Assembly: GCF_039542225.1 (NCBI RefSeq)
Contig: NZ_BAABHS010000021.1
Coordinates: 1-64,000, forward strand
Length of the DNA: 64,000 nucleotides
Source of the DNA: Yinghuangia aomiensis
GTDB taxonomy: Bacteria; Actinomycetota; Actinomycetes; Streptomycetales; Streptomycetaceae
Direction: 5' to 3'
The notes beneath the pieces are model-generated. The model saw nothing but the letters and a program-made list of their open reading frames with translations, was not told the DNA's origin and ran no database searches. Numbering within the stretch: the first letter of the stretch is position 1; each line of letters starts with the position of its first letter. The position numbers and the translations under genes are program-made. Below, in pieces: positions 43,783-51,051 of this stretch.

Positions 43783-43788
43783 AGTATA
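43783..43788 (-). promoter_or_regulatory. Candidate leaderless -10 box (TATACT) for the DprA-like operon
   Basis: TATACT on the minus strand is followed by 6 nt and the ATG at 43776. This is a near-consensus -10 at leaderless spacing. No -35 match was found. Confidence 0.55.
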
Positions 43789-43971
43789 GGAACCCGCACC
43801 CTCACAGCCGGGCGAACGCCTTGTTGACTCGGTAACCCTGTGCAACCGCCGGGTAGGTCTGGCGCGCCATCAACCGTGCACACATTTCTTTCCATATGAT
43901 CACCAATCGCCCTACTGCCTCGGCACCATAACGTCGCATCACGCAGTCACGCCCCACCCCCCGGAGCCTCC

Positions 43972-45228
43972 ATGACCCTCGACACCGCCGACCTGGTCGT
44001 GGTCGTCGCGCTCTTTGCGTTCGCGCCCATTGCGCGGGCCGGGTTGGAGCGTTGGGGGATGCGGGTGCCGTTGGTGGTGGTGGAGATTGTGTTCGGGATC
44101 CTGGCCGGGCCGGCGGTGTTCGGGTGGGTGGCGCCGGATGGGCAGCCGTTGGTGGCGTTGTCGGACTTCGGGCTGGTCATGCTGATGTTCCTGGCCGGGT
44201 TCGAGATCGACGTGCCGCGGATCAAAGGGGCCCCGCTCCGGAGCGCGGTCGGGGTGTGGTTTGTGTCGCTCGGGCTGGGGTTGGCGGCCGGGTTGGCGAT
44301 GACGCTGCCGTTTCACGATCCGTCGACGACGGGCATCTCGGTCGGGTTGGCGCTCACCACAACCGCCCTCGGCACGTTTCTGCCGATCATCCGGGATGCC
44401 GGGCTGCTGCCGACGCCGCTGGGGGCGCACGTCATGGCGATCGGGACGGTCGGCGAGTTCGCGCCCATCGTGGCGATCGCGCTGCTGCTCAGCGGGCGGC
44501 ATCCGGGGGCGACGGTGGCGGCGCTGGCGATCTTCGCGGTGCTGGCCGCGGTGTGCGTGTGGCTGGCGGTCAAGCCGAATCCGCGGTGGCTGGACCGGCT
44601 GGTGGTCAAGACGCTGTACTCCAGCGGCCAGCTCGCCATCCGCCTGGCGATGCTCGTCATGGTGCTACTGGTCTGGTTCGCCGACCGGCTGGAGTTGGAC
44701 AACCTGATCGGCGCGTTCACCGCCGGCCTGGTGCTGCGCTTGGCGCTGGCCGACGCGCCCGAGCGTCTCGTCGAGACAGTGTCGGCGAAGTTGGACGCGA
44801 TCGCGTTCGGGTTTCTCGTGCCGATCTTCTTCGTGATGAGCGGCGTCAAGTTCGACTTGGACGCGCTCCTGCACGACCCGGGGCTGCTGGCGCGGATCCC
44901 CGTCTTCCTGCTGCTGTTCCTCGCGGTGCGCGGCCTGCCGACGTACATCTCCGCACGCCGCGGCGAACTCGCCCCCGAGAGCCGCGAATTGGCGCTCTTC
45001 GCGAGTACCGCGCTGCCGCTGATCGTGGTGATCACGACGATCGCCGTGGAGAACGACTACCTGCGGTCCGGCTCCGCGGCCGCGATGGTCGGCGCCGGCA
45101 TGCTCTCCGTGCTGATCTTCCCGCAGCTGGCGCTGGGGCGGCGGGAAGCCGCACCCGGCACCGGCGAGGGGCAACCCGGAAGCGACGACACCGGCGATCC
45201 CGAGGACGAAATCCTCAGAGACCGATGA
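43972..45228 (+). CDS. Cation:proton antiporter, CPA2/KefB family
   Basis: A 418-residue membrane protein with about 12 hydrophobic helices. It starts DLVVVVALFAFAPIA and has VPLVVVEIVFGILAGPAVFGW, FGLVMLMFLAGFEID and a second half with ELDNLIGAFTAGLVLRLALADAP, the Na+/H+ exchanger fold. It probably exchanges Na+ or K+ for H+. The C-terminus is a short hydrophilic Glu/Asp/Gly tail with no RCK domain. It overlaps the convergent potD stop by 14 bp. Confidence 0.9.
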   Translation: MTLDTADLVVVVALFAFAPIARAGLERWGMRVPLVVVEIVFGILAGPAVFGWVAPDGQPLVALSDFGLVMLMFLAGFEIDVPRIKGAPLRSAVGVWFVSLGLGLAAGLAMTLPFHDPSTTGISVGLALTTTALGTFLPIIRDAGLLPTPLGAHVMAIGTVGEFAPIVAIALLLSGRHPGATVAALAIFAVLAAVCVWLAVKPNPRWLDRLVVKTLYSSGQLAIRLAMLVMVLLVWFADRLELDNLIGAFTAGLVLRLALADAPERLVETVSAKLDAIAFGFLVPIFFVMSGVKFDLDALLHDPGLLARIPVFLLLFLAVRGLPTYISARRGELAPESRELALFASTALPLIVVITTIAVENDYLRSGSAAAMVGAGMLSVLIFPQLALGRREAAPGTGEGQPGSDDTGDPEDEILRDR

Positions 45229-46426
45229 TCCCGCCCCACGTCTTCTCCCACCCGCGGCTCTCGTCCACGCCGACCTCGCGCATGGTGTGCAGCCGGGCCT
45301 GGGTCTCGTCGCTGGGGAACATCAGCTCGTTCTCGGCGAGTTCCGCGATTTCCTTGTCCTCGTTCCTGGCGAGGATCTCGCGGGCCGCGGGCACCGGGCA
45401 GATGTACTGCACGGACGCGGCCAGCTCGGCGGCCACCTCCGGGTCGTAGTAGAAGTTCATCAGCGCTTCGGCGTTGGCCTTGTGCGATGCCCGGTTGGGG
45501 ATCATCAGGTTCTCCGACCACAGCTCGGCGCCTTCCTCGGGCACCACGAACTCGATGTCGGGGTTGTCGAGCTGGAGCTGCAGCACGTCGCCGGAGTACG
45601 CCATGCACGCGAGCACGTCGCCGGACGCCAGGCCGGACGTGTAGTCGTTGCCGGTGAAGCTGCGGATGTGCTTCTGGTCGACGAGCTTCTGCACGCGCGA
45701 CATGACCGTGTCGACGTCCTTCTCGGTGAACGCCGTGACGTCCGCGCCCTCGCCGATCATGAGCAGCGTCACGGCCTCCATGAACCCGGAGAACAGCGTC
45801 ACGCGCCCGGCGAGGTCCTTCGCCCACAGGTCGCTCACGTGCCGCAGCTCGCGGCCGACGAGCTTCTTGTTGTACGCGATGCCGGTGATCCCGGACGCCC
45901 ACGGCACGGTGTGGTCGCGGTTCGGGTCGTAGCCGGGGCTGCGCAGCGTCTCGGCGAGGTTGGCCTGCACGTTCGGCAGGTTGGCCTTGTCGAGGTTCTG
46001 GACCCAGCCGAGGCCGACGAAGCGGGTGCACATCCAGTCGGAGATGACGATGAGGTCGCGGCCCGGTTCCTTGCCGGCCTGGATGGCCGGGTGGATCTTG
46101 CCGAAGAACTCGTCGTTGTCGTTGATCTCCTCGGTGTACTTCACCGATATGCCGGTCTGGTCGGTGAACTGGTCGAGAGTCGGGTGCTTCTCCGCGTCGT
46201 CCTCGTCGACGTCGATGTAGAGCGCCCAGTTGGAGAAGCGGACGCGCTTCTCGGTCGCGCTCTTGTCGGTGCCGGTGCGCTTGTCCTCGGCCACGTAGGC
46301 GGACGGCACGCCGCACGCGGCGAGGGTCCCGGCCGCGGCGAGCGCACCGCCGCCGCGGAGGAAGGCCCGCCGGTCGACGCTCCGGCCGCCGATGCGCAAA
46401 GCGGGCAGGGCGCGGTCGCGGATCAT
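45215..46426 (-). CDS. potD: Spermidine/putrescine-binding lipoprotein PotD
   Basis: A 403-residue periplasmic-type binding protein. It has a Tat-like leader (SVDRRAFLRGGGALAAAGT) and lipobox LAAC, then VRFSNWALYIDVDED, a polyamine-binding PotD/PotF-like start, and WASGITGIAYNKKLVGR and MAYSGDVLQLQ. AGGAG lies 8-9 nt before the ATG. It should bind putrescine or spermidine outside the membrane and deliver it to PotBC. It is unusual in being about 12 kb from potABC. It is preceded on the same strand by the aminobutyraldehyde-type dehydrogenase at 46694, but a hairpin separates them. Confidence 0.92.
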   Translation of the reverse strand: MIRDRALPALRIGGRSVDRRAFLRGGGALAAAGTLAACGVPSAYVAEDKRTGTDKSATEKRVRFSNWALYIDVDEDDAEKHPTLDQFTDQTGISVKYTEEINDNDEFFGKIHPAIQAGKEPGRDLIVISDWMCTRFVGLGWVQNLDKANLPNVQANLAETLRSPGYDPNRDHTVPWASGITGIAYNKKLVGRELRHVSDLWAKDLAGRVTLFSGFMEAVTLLMIGEGADVTAFTEKDVDTVMSRVQKLVDQKHIRSFTGNDYTSGLASGDVLACMAYSGDVLQLQLDNPDIEFVVPEEGAELWSENLMIPNRASHKANAEALMNFYYDPEVAAELAASVQYICPVPAAREILARNEDKEIAELAENELMFPSDETQARLHTMREVGVDESRGWEKTWGGIIGL

Positions 46427-46622
46427 GCGGGGCTCCTCGTTCGATGTGCTGCGGCGTTCGCGGGTTGCGCGGGCCGGGCCCGGCGGAGACGGCACACCGG
46501 GCCTGGTGCATCCTGCCGCTCTCCGCAAAGGGGGAACAACACGCAGGGTGTCAGCCGTGACGCGGCCGCCTTGACAGCTTGGTCCCGGCCCCGGACACAG
46601 CCCGGAAACGGCCGGGACACGG

Positions 46623-46658
46623 CGACGCCGCCCGGGCCACAAGGCCCGGGCGGCGTCG
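46623..46658 (-). terminator. Hairpin terminator between the dehydrogenase and potD
   Basis: A perfect 16-bp stem, CGACGCCGCCCGGGCC at 46623-46638 pairing with 46643-46658, and an ACAA loop. It lies 36 bp past the dehydrogenase stop, so potD probably has its own promoter at 46427-46620. Confidence 0.92.
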
Positions 46659-46693
46659 CGACAAGCAGACCGGCTCCCGTCGGAGCCGGAAGC

Positions 46694-48130
46694 TCAGCCC
46701 TCGATGAACGACATCACGTGCTTGATGCGCGTGTAGTCCTCGAACCCGTACGCCGACAGGTCCTTGCCGTAGCCGGAGTGCTTGAAGCCGCCGTGCGGCA
46801 TCTCGGCGACCAGCGGGATGTGGGTGTTGATCCACACACAGCCGAAGTCGAGCTTCTTGGCCAGGCGCATCGCGGTGGCGTGGTCCTTGGTCCACACGGA
46901 CGACGCGAGGGCGTACTCGACGCCGTTGGCGTTGGCGATCGCCTCGGCCTCGTCGGAGAACTTCTGCACGGTGATGACCGGGCCGAAGACCTCCTTCTGG
47001 ATGATCTCGTCGTCCTGCTTCAGGCCGGAGACGACGGTCGGGGCGTAGAAGAAGCCCCTCTCGCCGACCCGGTGGCCGCCCGCCTCGACCTTGGCGTGCG
47101 CCGGGAGGCGCTCGATGAAGCCGGCCACGTGGGCGAGCTGGTTGGCGTTGTTGACCGGGCCGAAGTCCGCGTCCTCGACGTCCGGGCCGGCGGTCTTGAG
47201 GCCGTTGGCGGCGGCGGCGAGGGCGGCGACGAAGTCGTCGTGGACGTCCTCGTGCACCAGGACGCGGGTCGCGGCGGTGCAGTCCTGGCCGGCATTGAAG
47301 TAGCCGGCGCCCGCGATGCCCTCGGCCGCGGCCGGGACGTCGGCGTCGGCGAAGACGACGACGGGGGCCTTGCCGCCCAGCTCCAGGTGGACGCGCTTGA
47401 GGTCCTTGGCGGCGGATTCGGCGACCGCCATGCCGGCCCGCACGGAGCCGGTGATGGAGGCCATCGCCGGGGTCTTGTGGGCGACCATCGCGGCGCCGGT
47501 CTCACGGTCGCCGCAGACCACGTTGAACACGCCGGCCGGGAGGATCTCGCCCATGATCTCGGCCATCAGGACGGTCGAGTCGGGGGTCGTGTCCGACGGC
47601 TTGAGGACGACGGTGTTGCCCGCGGCGATGGCCGGGGCGAACTTCCACACCGCCATCATCATCGGGTAGTTCCACGGGGTGACCTGGGCGCAGACGCCGA
47701 CCGGCTCACGCCGGACGAAGGACGTGTGGCCGGCCATGTACTCGCCCGCCGACTTGCCTTCCAGCATCCGCGCGGCGCCCGCGAAGAACCGGATCTGGTC
47801 CACCATCGGCGGCACCTCTTCGGAGGCGGTCAGCGCGACGGGCTTGCCCGTGTTGCGGGACTCGGCCGCGACCAGCTCGTCGGCGCGGGCCTCGAAGGCG
47901 TCCGCGATCTTCAGCAGCAGGCGCTGCCGCTCGGCGGGGGTGGTGTCCCGCCAGGTCTCGAAGGCGTTGGCGGCCGCGGCCATCGCCGCGTCGACGTCGT
48001 CGGCACCGGAGAGGGGCGCGGTGGCGTACACCTCGCCGGTGGCCGGGTCCACGACGTCCATGGTCCGGCCGTCGATCGCGTCGACGAACTTTCCGTCGAC
48101 GAAGTTGCGCAGGGTCCGCAGTTCGCTCAT
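46694..48130 (-). CDS. Gamma-aminobutyraldehyde-type dehydrogenase (copy 2)
   Basis: A 478-residue aldehyde dehydrogenase. It has TPWNYPMMMAVWKFAPAI, LKPSDTTPDST, ITGSVRAGMAV, general base LELGGKAPVVV, catalytic Cys in NAGQDCTAATR, KEVFGPVITVQKF and MPHGGFKHSGYGKDLS. It is clearly related to the enzyme at 33222 and likely oxidises aminobutanal (or aminopropanal) to GABA. It diverges from the Lrp/AsnC-aminotransferase operon, whose product would make its substrate. The shared region contains a perfect inverted repeat. Confidence 0.9.
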   Translation of the reverse strand: MSELRTLRNFVDGKFVDAIDGRTMDVVDPATGEVYATAPLSGADDVDAAMAAAANAFETWRDTTPAERQRLLLKIADAFEARADELVAAESRNTGKPVALTASEEVPPMVDQIRFFAGAARMLEGKSAGEYMAGHTSFVRREPVGVCAQVTPWNYPMMMAVWKFAPAIAAGNTVVLKPSDTTPDSTVLMAEIMGEILPAGVFNVVCGDRETGAAMVAHKTPAMASITGSVRAGMAVAESAAKDLKRVHLELGGKAPVVVFADADVPAAAEGIAGAGYFNAGQDCTAATRVLVHEDVHDDFVAALAAAANGLKTAGPDVEDADFGPVNNANQLAHVAGFIERLPAHAKVEAGGHRVGERGFFYAPTVVSGLKQDDEIIQKEVFGPVITVQKFSDEAEAIANANGVEYALASSVWTKDHATAMRLAKKLDFGCVWINTHIPLVAEMPHGGFKHSGYGKDLSAYGFEDYTRIKHVMSFIEG

Positions 48131-48308
48131 GTCCCCAGTCTCCTCTGGACTTCACCGGAGTGGTCGTACGCCGGCCCGGACGGCGCGGGAGGATGCCGTG
48201 ACGTTGCGGTATCCGGGTGGTCGCTCCGCGCGCCCGCGCGGAACCTGCCGTCTTCGCGCCAAGAGTAACCCCAAATCTGTCGGGATCATCAGCATGACCC
48301 CGACAGGA

Positions 48309-48323
48309 CAACTGAATCAGTTG
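48309..48323. promoter_or_regulatory. Candidate Lrp/AsnC operator: 15-bp perfect inverted repeat
   Basis: CAACTGAATCAGTTG is a 7-1-7 perfect inverted repeat. It is centred about 54 bp before the Lrp/AsnC start codon and about 186 bp before the divergent dehydrogenase start. Lrp-family proteins usually bind 13-15 bp palindromes of this kind and often autoregulate. The half-site AATCAGTTG recurs at 24264-24272 upstream of the APC permease. Confidence 0.6.
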
Positions 48324-48369
48324 CCATCACGACCAAAGTCAACGGATTCCCTTGCGGAAGACCCGATCC

Positions 48370-48861
48370 ATGAGGCAGAGTGACGACGTGGCCAGTCGAG
48401 ACAGGAACAACGGCGGATCGCTGGACTCCGTGTCCAAGGCGATCATCGAGCAGCTCCAGGAGGACGGACGCCGCTCGTACGCCGCGATAGGGAAGGCCGT
48501 GGGCCTCTCCGAGGCGGCGGTGCGCCAACGCGTACAGCGCCTGCTCGACCAGGGCGTCATGCAGATCGTCGCGGTCACCGACCCGCTCACGGTGGGCTTC
48601 CACCGCCAGGCGATGGTCGGTCTGCGCGTCGAGGGCGATATCGAGCCGGTCGCGGACATCCTTGCGACGATGGACGAGGTTGATTACGTCGTCATCACCG
48701 CGGGCTCCTTCGACCTCATCGCGGAATTGGTCTGCGAGGACGACGACCACCTGCTCGACCTCATCAACAAGAGGATCCGAGCAATCCCCGGAGTACGGAG
48801 CACCGAGAGCTTCGTCTACCTCAAGCTCCGGAAGCAGACCTACACATGGGGTACTCGATGA
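48370..48861 (+). CDS. Lrp/AsnC-family transcriptional regulator
   Basis: A 163-residue regulator. The N-terminal AsnC helix-turn-helix (SKAIIEQLQEDGRRSYAAIGKAVGLSEAAVRQRVQRLLDQGVM) is followed by a RAM/ligand-binding domain (GFHRQAMVGLRVEG... AGSFDLIAELVCEDDDHLLDLI). ATG at 48370 was chosen with GGAAG about 10 nt upstream; GTG at 48388 is an alternative. Its stop overlaps the aminotransferase ATG by 4 bp. It probably senses an amino acid or amine and controls the adjacent catabolic genes. Confidence 0.92.
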   Translation: MRQSDDVASRDRNNGGSLDSVSKAIIEQLQEDGRRSYAAIGKAVGLSEAAVRQRVQRLLDQGVMQIVAVTDPLTVGFHRQAMVGLRVEGDIEPVADILATMDEVDYVVITAGSFDLIAELVCEDDDHLLDLINKRIRAIPGVRSTESFVYLKLRKQTYTWGTR

Positions 48862-50240
48862 CCGAACAGCTCGACACCGCCAACCTTTCGAAGAAGGCGT
48901 ACGACCACCTGTGGATGCACTTCACCCGCATGTCGTCGTACGAGAACGCGCCCGTTCCGACGATCGTCAAGGGTGACGGCGTCAACATCTGGGACGCCAA
49001 CGGCCGCAAGTACATCGACGGCCTCGCGGGCCTCTTCGTCGTCCAGGCGGGTCACGGCCGCGCCGAGCTGGCCGAGGTGGCCCGCAGGCAGGCCGAAGAG
49101 CTGGCGTTCTTCCCGGTGTGGAGCTACGCCCACCCGAAGGCCATCGAGCTGGCCGAGCGCCTGGCGAACTACGCGCCGGGCGACCTCAACAAGGTCTTCT
49201 TCACCACCGGCGGCGGCGAGGCGGTCGAGTCCGCCTGGAAGCTCGCCAAGCACTACTTCAAGCTCAAGGGCATGCCGACCAAGCACAAGGTGCTCTCCCG
49301 CACCACGGCTTACCACGGCACGCCGCAGGGCGCCCTGTCGATCACCGGCCTGCCGGGTCTGAAGGCTCCGTACGAGCCGCTGGTGCCGTCCACCTTCCGG
49401 GTGCCGAACACCAACCACTACCGCGCTCCGGAGTTCCTCGCCGACGGCTCCCCGGAGGCCTTCGGCCGCTGGGCCGCCGACCAGATCGAGTACGAGATCC
49501 TCAACGAGGGCCCCGAGACCGTCGCCGCGGTCTTCCTCGAGCCGGTCCAGAACGCCGGCGGCTGCTTCCCGCCGCCGCCCGGGTACTTCCAGCGGGTCCG
49601 CGAGATCTGCGACAAGTACGACGTCCTCATGGTGTCGGACGAGGTCATCTGCGCCTTCGGCCGCCTGGGCACCATGTTCGGCTGCGAGAAGTTCGGCTAC
49701 GTGCCGGACATCATCACCTGCGCCAAGGGCATGACCTCGGGCTACAGCCCGATCGGCGCGATGATCGTCTCCGACCGCCTCGCCGAGCCCTTCTACAAGG
49801 GCGAGGAGATGTTCCTGCACGGCTACACCTTCGGCGGCCACCCGGTCTCGTCGGCGGTGGCGCTGGCCAACCTGGACATCTTCGAGCGCGAGGGCCTGAA
49901 CAAGCACGTCCTCGAGAACGAGGGCGCCTTCCTGGCCACCCTGCAGAAGCTGCTCGACCTGCCGATCGTCGGCGACGTCCGCGGCAACGGGTACTTCTAC
50001 GGCATCGAACTCGTCAAGGACAAGGCCTCCAAGGAGACCTTCAACGACGACGAGATCGAGCGCGTCCTCTACGGCTTCCTGTCGAAGGCGCTGTTCGACG
50101 CCGGCCTGTACTGCCGCGCCGACGACCGCGGCGACCCGGTCATCCAGCTGTCGCCGCCGCTGATCGCCGACCAGTCGACGTTCGACGAGATCGAGCAGAT
50201 CCTGCGTTCGGTGCTGACCGAGGCGTGGACCAAGCTCTGA
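48858..50240 (+). CDS. Class III aminotransferase, putrescine/polyamine:pyruvate type
   Basis: A 460-residue PLP aminotransferase. It has GRKYIDGLAGLFVVQAGHGR, FFTTGGGEAVESAWKLA (PLP phosphate site), RTTAYHGTPQGALSITG, EPVQNAGGCFPPP, VSDEVICAFGRLG, the Schiff-base Lys in ITCAKGMTSGYSPIG, and HGYTFGGHPVSSAVALAN. The closest functional classes are putrescine- or beta-alanine-pyruvate aminotransferases (SpuC/Pao type). ATG at 48858 overlaps the regulator's stop (ATGA); an ATG 12 nt upstream is possible. It probably performs the first deamination of imported putrescine. Confidence 0.88.
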   Translation: MTEQLDTANLSKKAYDHLWMHFTRMSSYENAPVPTIVKGDGVNIWDANGRKYIDGLAGLFVVQAGHGRAELAEVARRQAEELAFFPVWSYAHPKAIELAERLANYAPGDLNKVFFTTGGGEAVESAWKLAKHYFKLKGMPTKHKVLSRTTAYHGTPQGALSITGLPGLKAPYEPLVPSTFRVPNTNHYRAPEFLADGSPEAFGRWAADQIEYEILNEGPETVAAVFLEPVQNAGGCFPPPPGYFQRVREICDKYDVLMVSDEVICAFGRLGTMFGCEKFGYVPDIITCAKGMTSGYSPIGAMIVSDRLAEPFYKGEEMFLHGYTFGGHPVSSAVALANLDIFEREGLNKHVLENEGAFLATLQKLLDLPIVGDVRGNGYFYGIELVKDKASKETFNDDEIERVLYGFLSKALFDAGLYCRADDRGDPVIQLSPPLIADQSTFDEIEQILRSVLTEAWTKL

Positions 50241-50319
50241 TCCGCGCGGAGGTTCGTCCACGGACCGCGTATTTCGCCGCGGTCCGCAGCACTCCCCGGC
50301 AATACTGACGAACCCTCAC

Positions 50320-50366
50320 ACTGTGCCGTCGGCGCGCCCCTCCGTGGGCCGCGCCGACGGCACAGT
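50320..50366 (+). terminator. Hairpin terminator after the aminotransferase
   Basis: A 17-bp perfect stem, 50320-50336 with 50350-50366, and a 13-nt loop. It is 80 bp past the aminotransferase stop and only 28 bp before the next gene's start, so it could also limit read-through into that gene. Confidence 0.88.
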
Positions 50367-50394
50367 CGTACCCGCGCTTCCGAGAGAAGGCCCC

Positions 50395-51051
50395 GTGGCA
50401 CTCCCCTCCCCCGGTTCCACCGACCGCACCCGCGTCCGGCGCCTCGGCGAGAAGGCGGTGACCGACCGCGACGTGCTGCACCGCGTGCTCGACGCCGCCC
50501 TCGTCGCGCACGTCGCGGTGAGCGACGACCAGGGCCGGCCCTACGTGCTGCCCGTCGCCTACGCGCGCGACGGCGACCGCGTCCTGATCCACGGCTCCAC
50601 CGGCAGCCGCCTGTTCCGCAGCCTCGCCGCGGGCGCCCCGACGTGTCTGACCGTCACCCTTCTCGACGGCCTCGTGGTGGCCCGCTCCGCGTTCGAGTCG
50701 TCGATGAACTACCGCAGCGCGATGGTCTTCGGCGTGTGCGAAGTCCTCGACGGCGACGCCAAGACGACCGCGCTCGACACGCTCACCGACCACCTCCTGC
50801 CGGGCCGCCGCGCCGAACTGCGCGCCCACAAGGCGAAGGAACTCGCCGCCACCCTGGTCCTCGCGCTGCCCCTCGACGAGACCTCGGTCAAGATCTCCGC
50901 CGGGCACCCCGACGACGACGCGGACGACCTCGACACCCCGATATGGGCCGGAACGGTCCCCCTCGGCGAGACGTTCTACGATCCGATTCCCGCCCCGGAC
51001 CTGCGCTTCGAGCTGCCGGTTCCCGAGTACGTGAGGACGTGGCGCCGGTGA
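50395..51051 (+). CDS. Pyridoxamine 5'-phosphate oxidase-like flavin-binding protein
   Basis: A 218-residue split-barrel flavoprotein of the PNPOx-like/NimA family (Pyridox_ox_2). It has LDAALVAHVAVSDDQGRPYVLPVAYARDGDRVLIHGSTGSRLFR, the core fold. GTG start with GAAGG upstream. Its stop overlaps the start of the FAD oxidoreductase by 4 bp (GTGA), so the two are coupled. The catalytic role is unknown; relatives use FMN, F420 or heme. A link to flavin- or PLP-dependent amine metabolism is inferred from position only. Confidence 0.85.
   Translation: MALPSPGSTDRTRVRRLGEKAVTDRDVLHRVLDAALVAHVAVSDDQGRPYVLPVAYARDGDRVLIHGSTGSRLFRSLAAGAPTCLTVTLLDGLVVARSAFESSMNYRSAMVFGVCEVLDGDAKTTALDTLTDHLLPGRRAELRAHKAKELAATLVLALPLDETSVKISAGHPDDDADDLDTPIWAGTVPLGETFYDPIPAPDLRFELPVPEYVRTWRR

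Noticed and set aside
45287..48268. A 993-codon plus-strand open frame across potD and the second aminobutyraldehyde-type dehydrogenase
   Set aside because: It is an antisense shadow. It is rich in Arg/Gly/Asp/Leu/Val with no fold signature, and both strands' real genes have strong family motifs.
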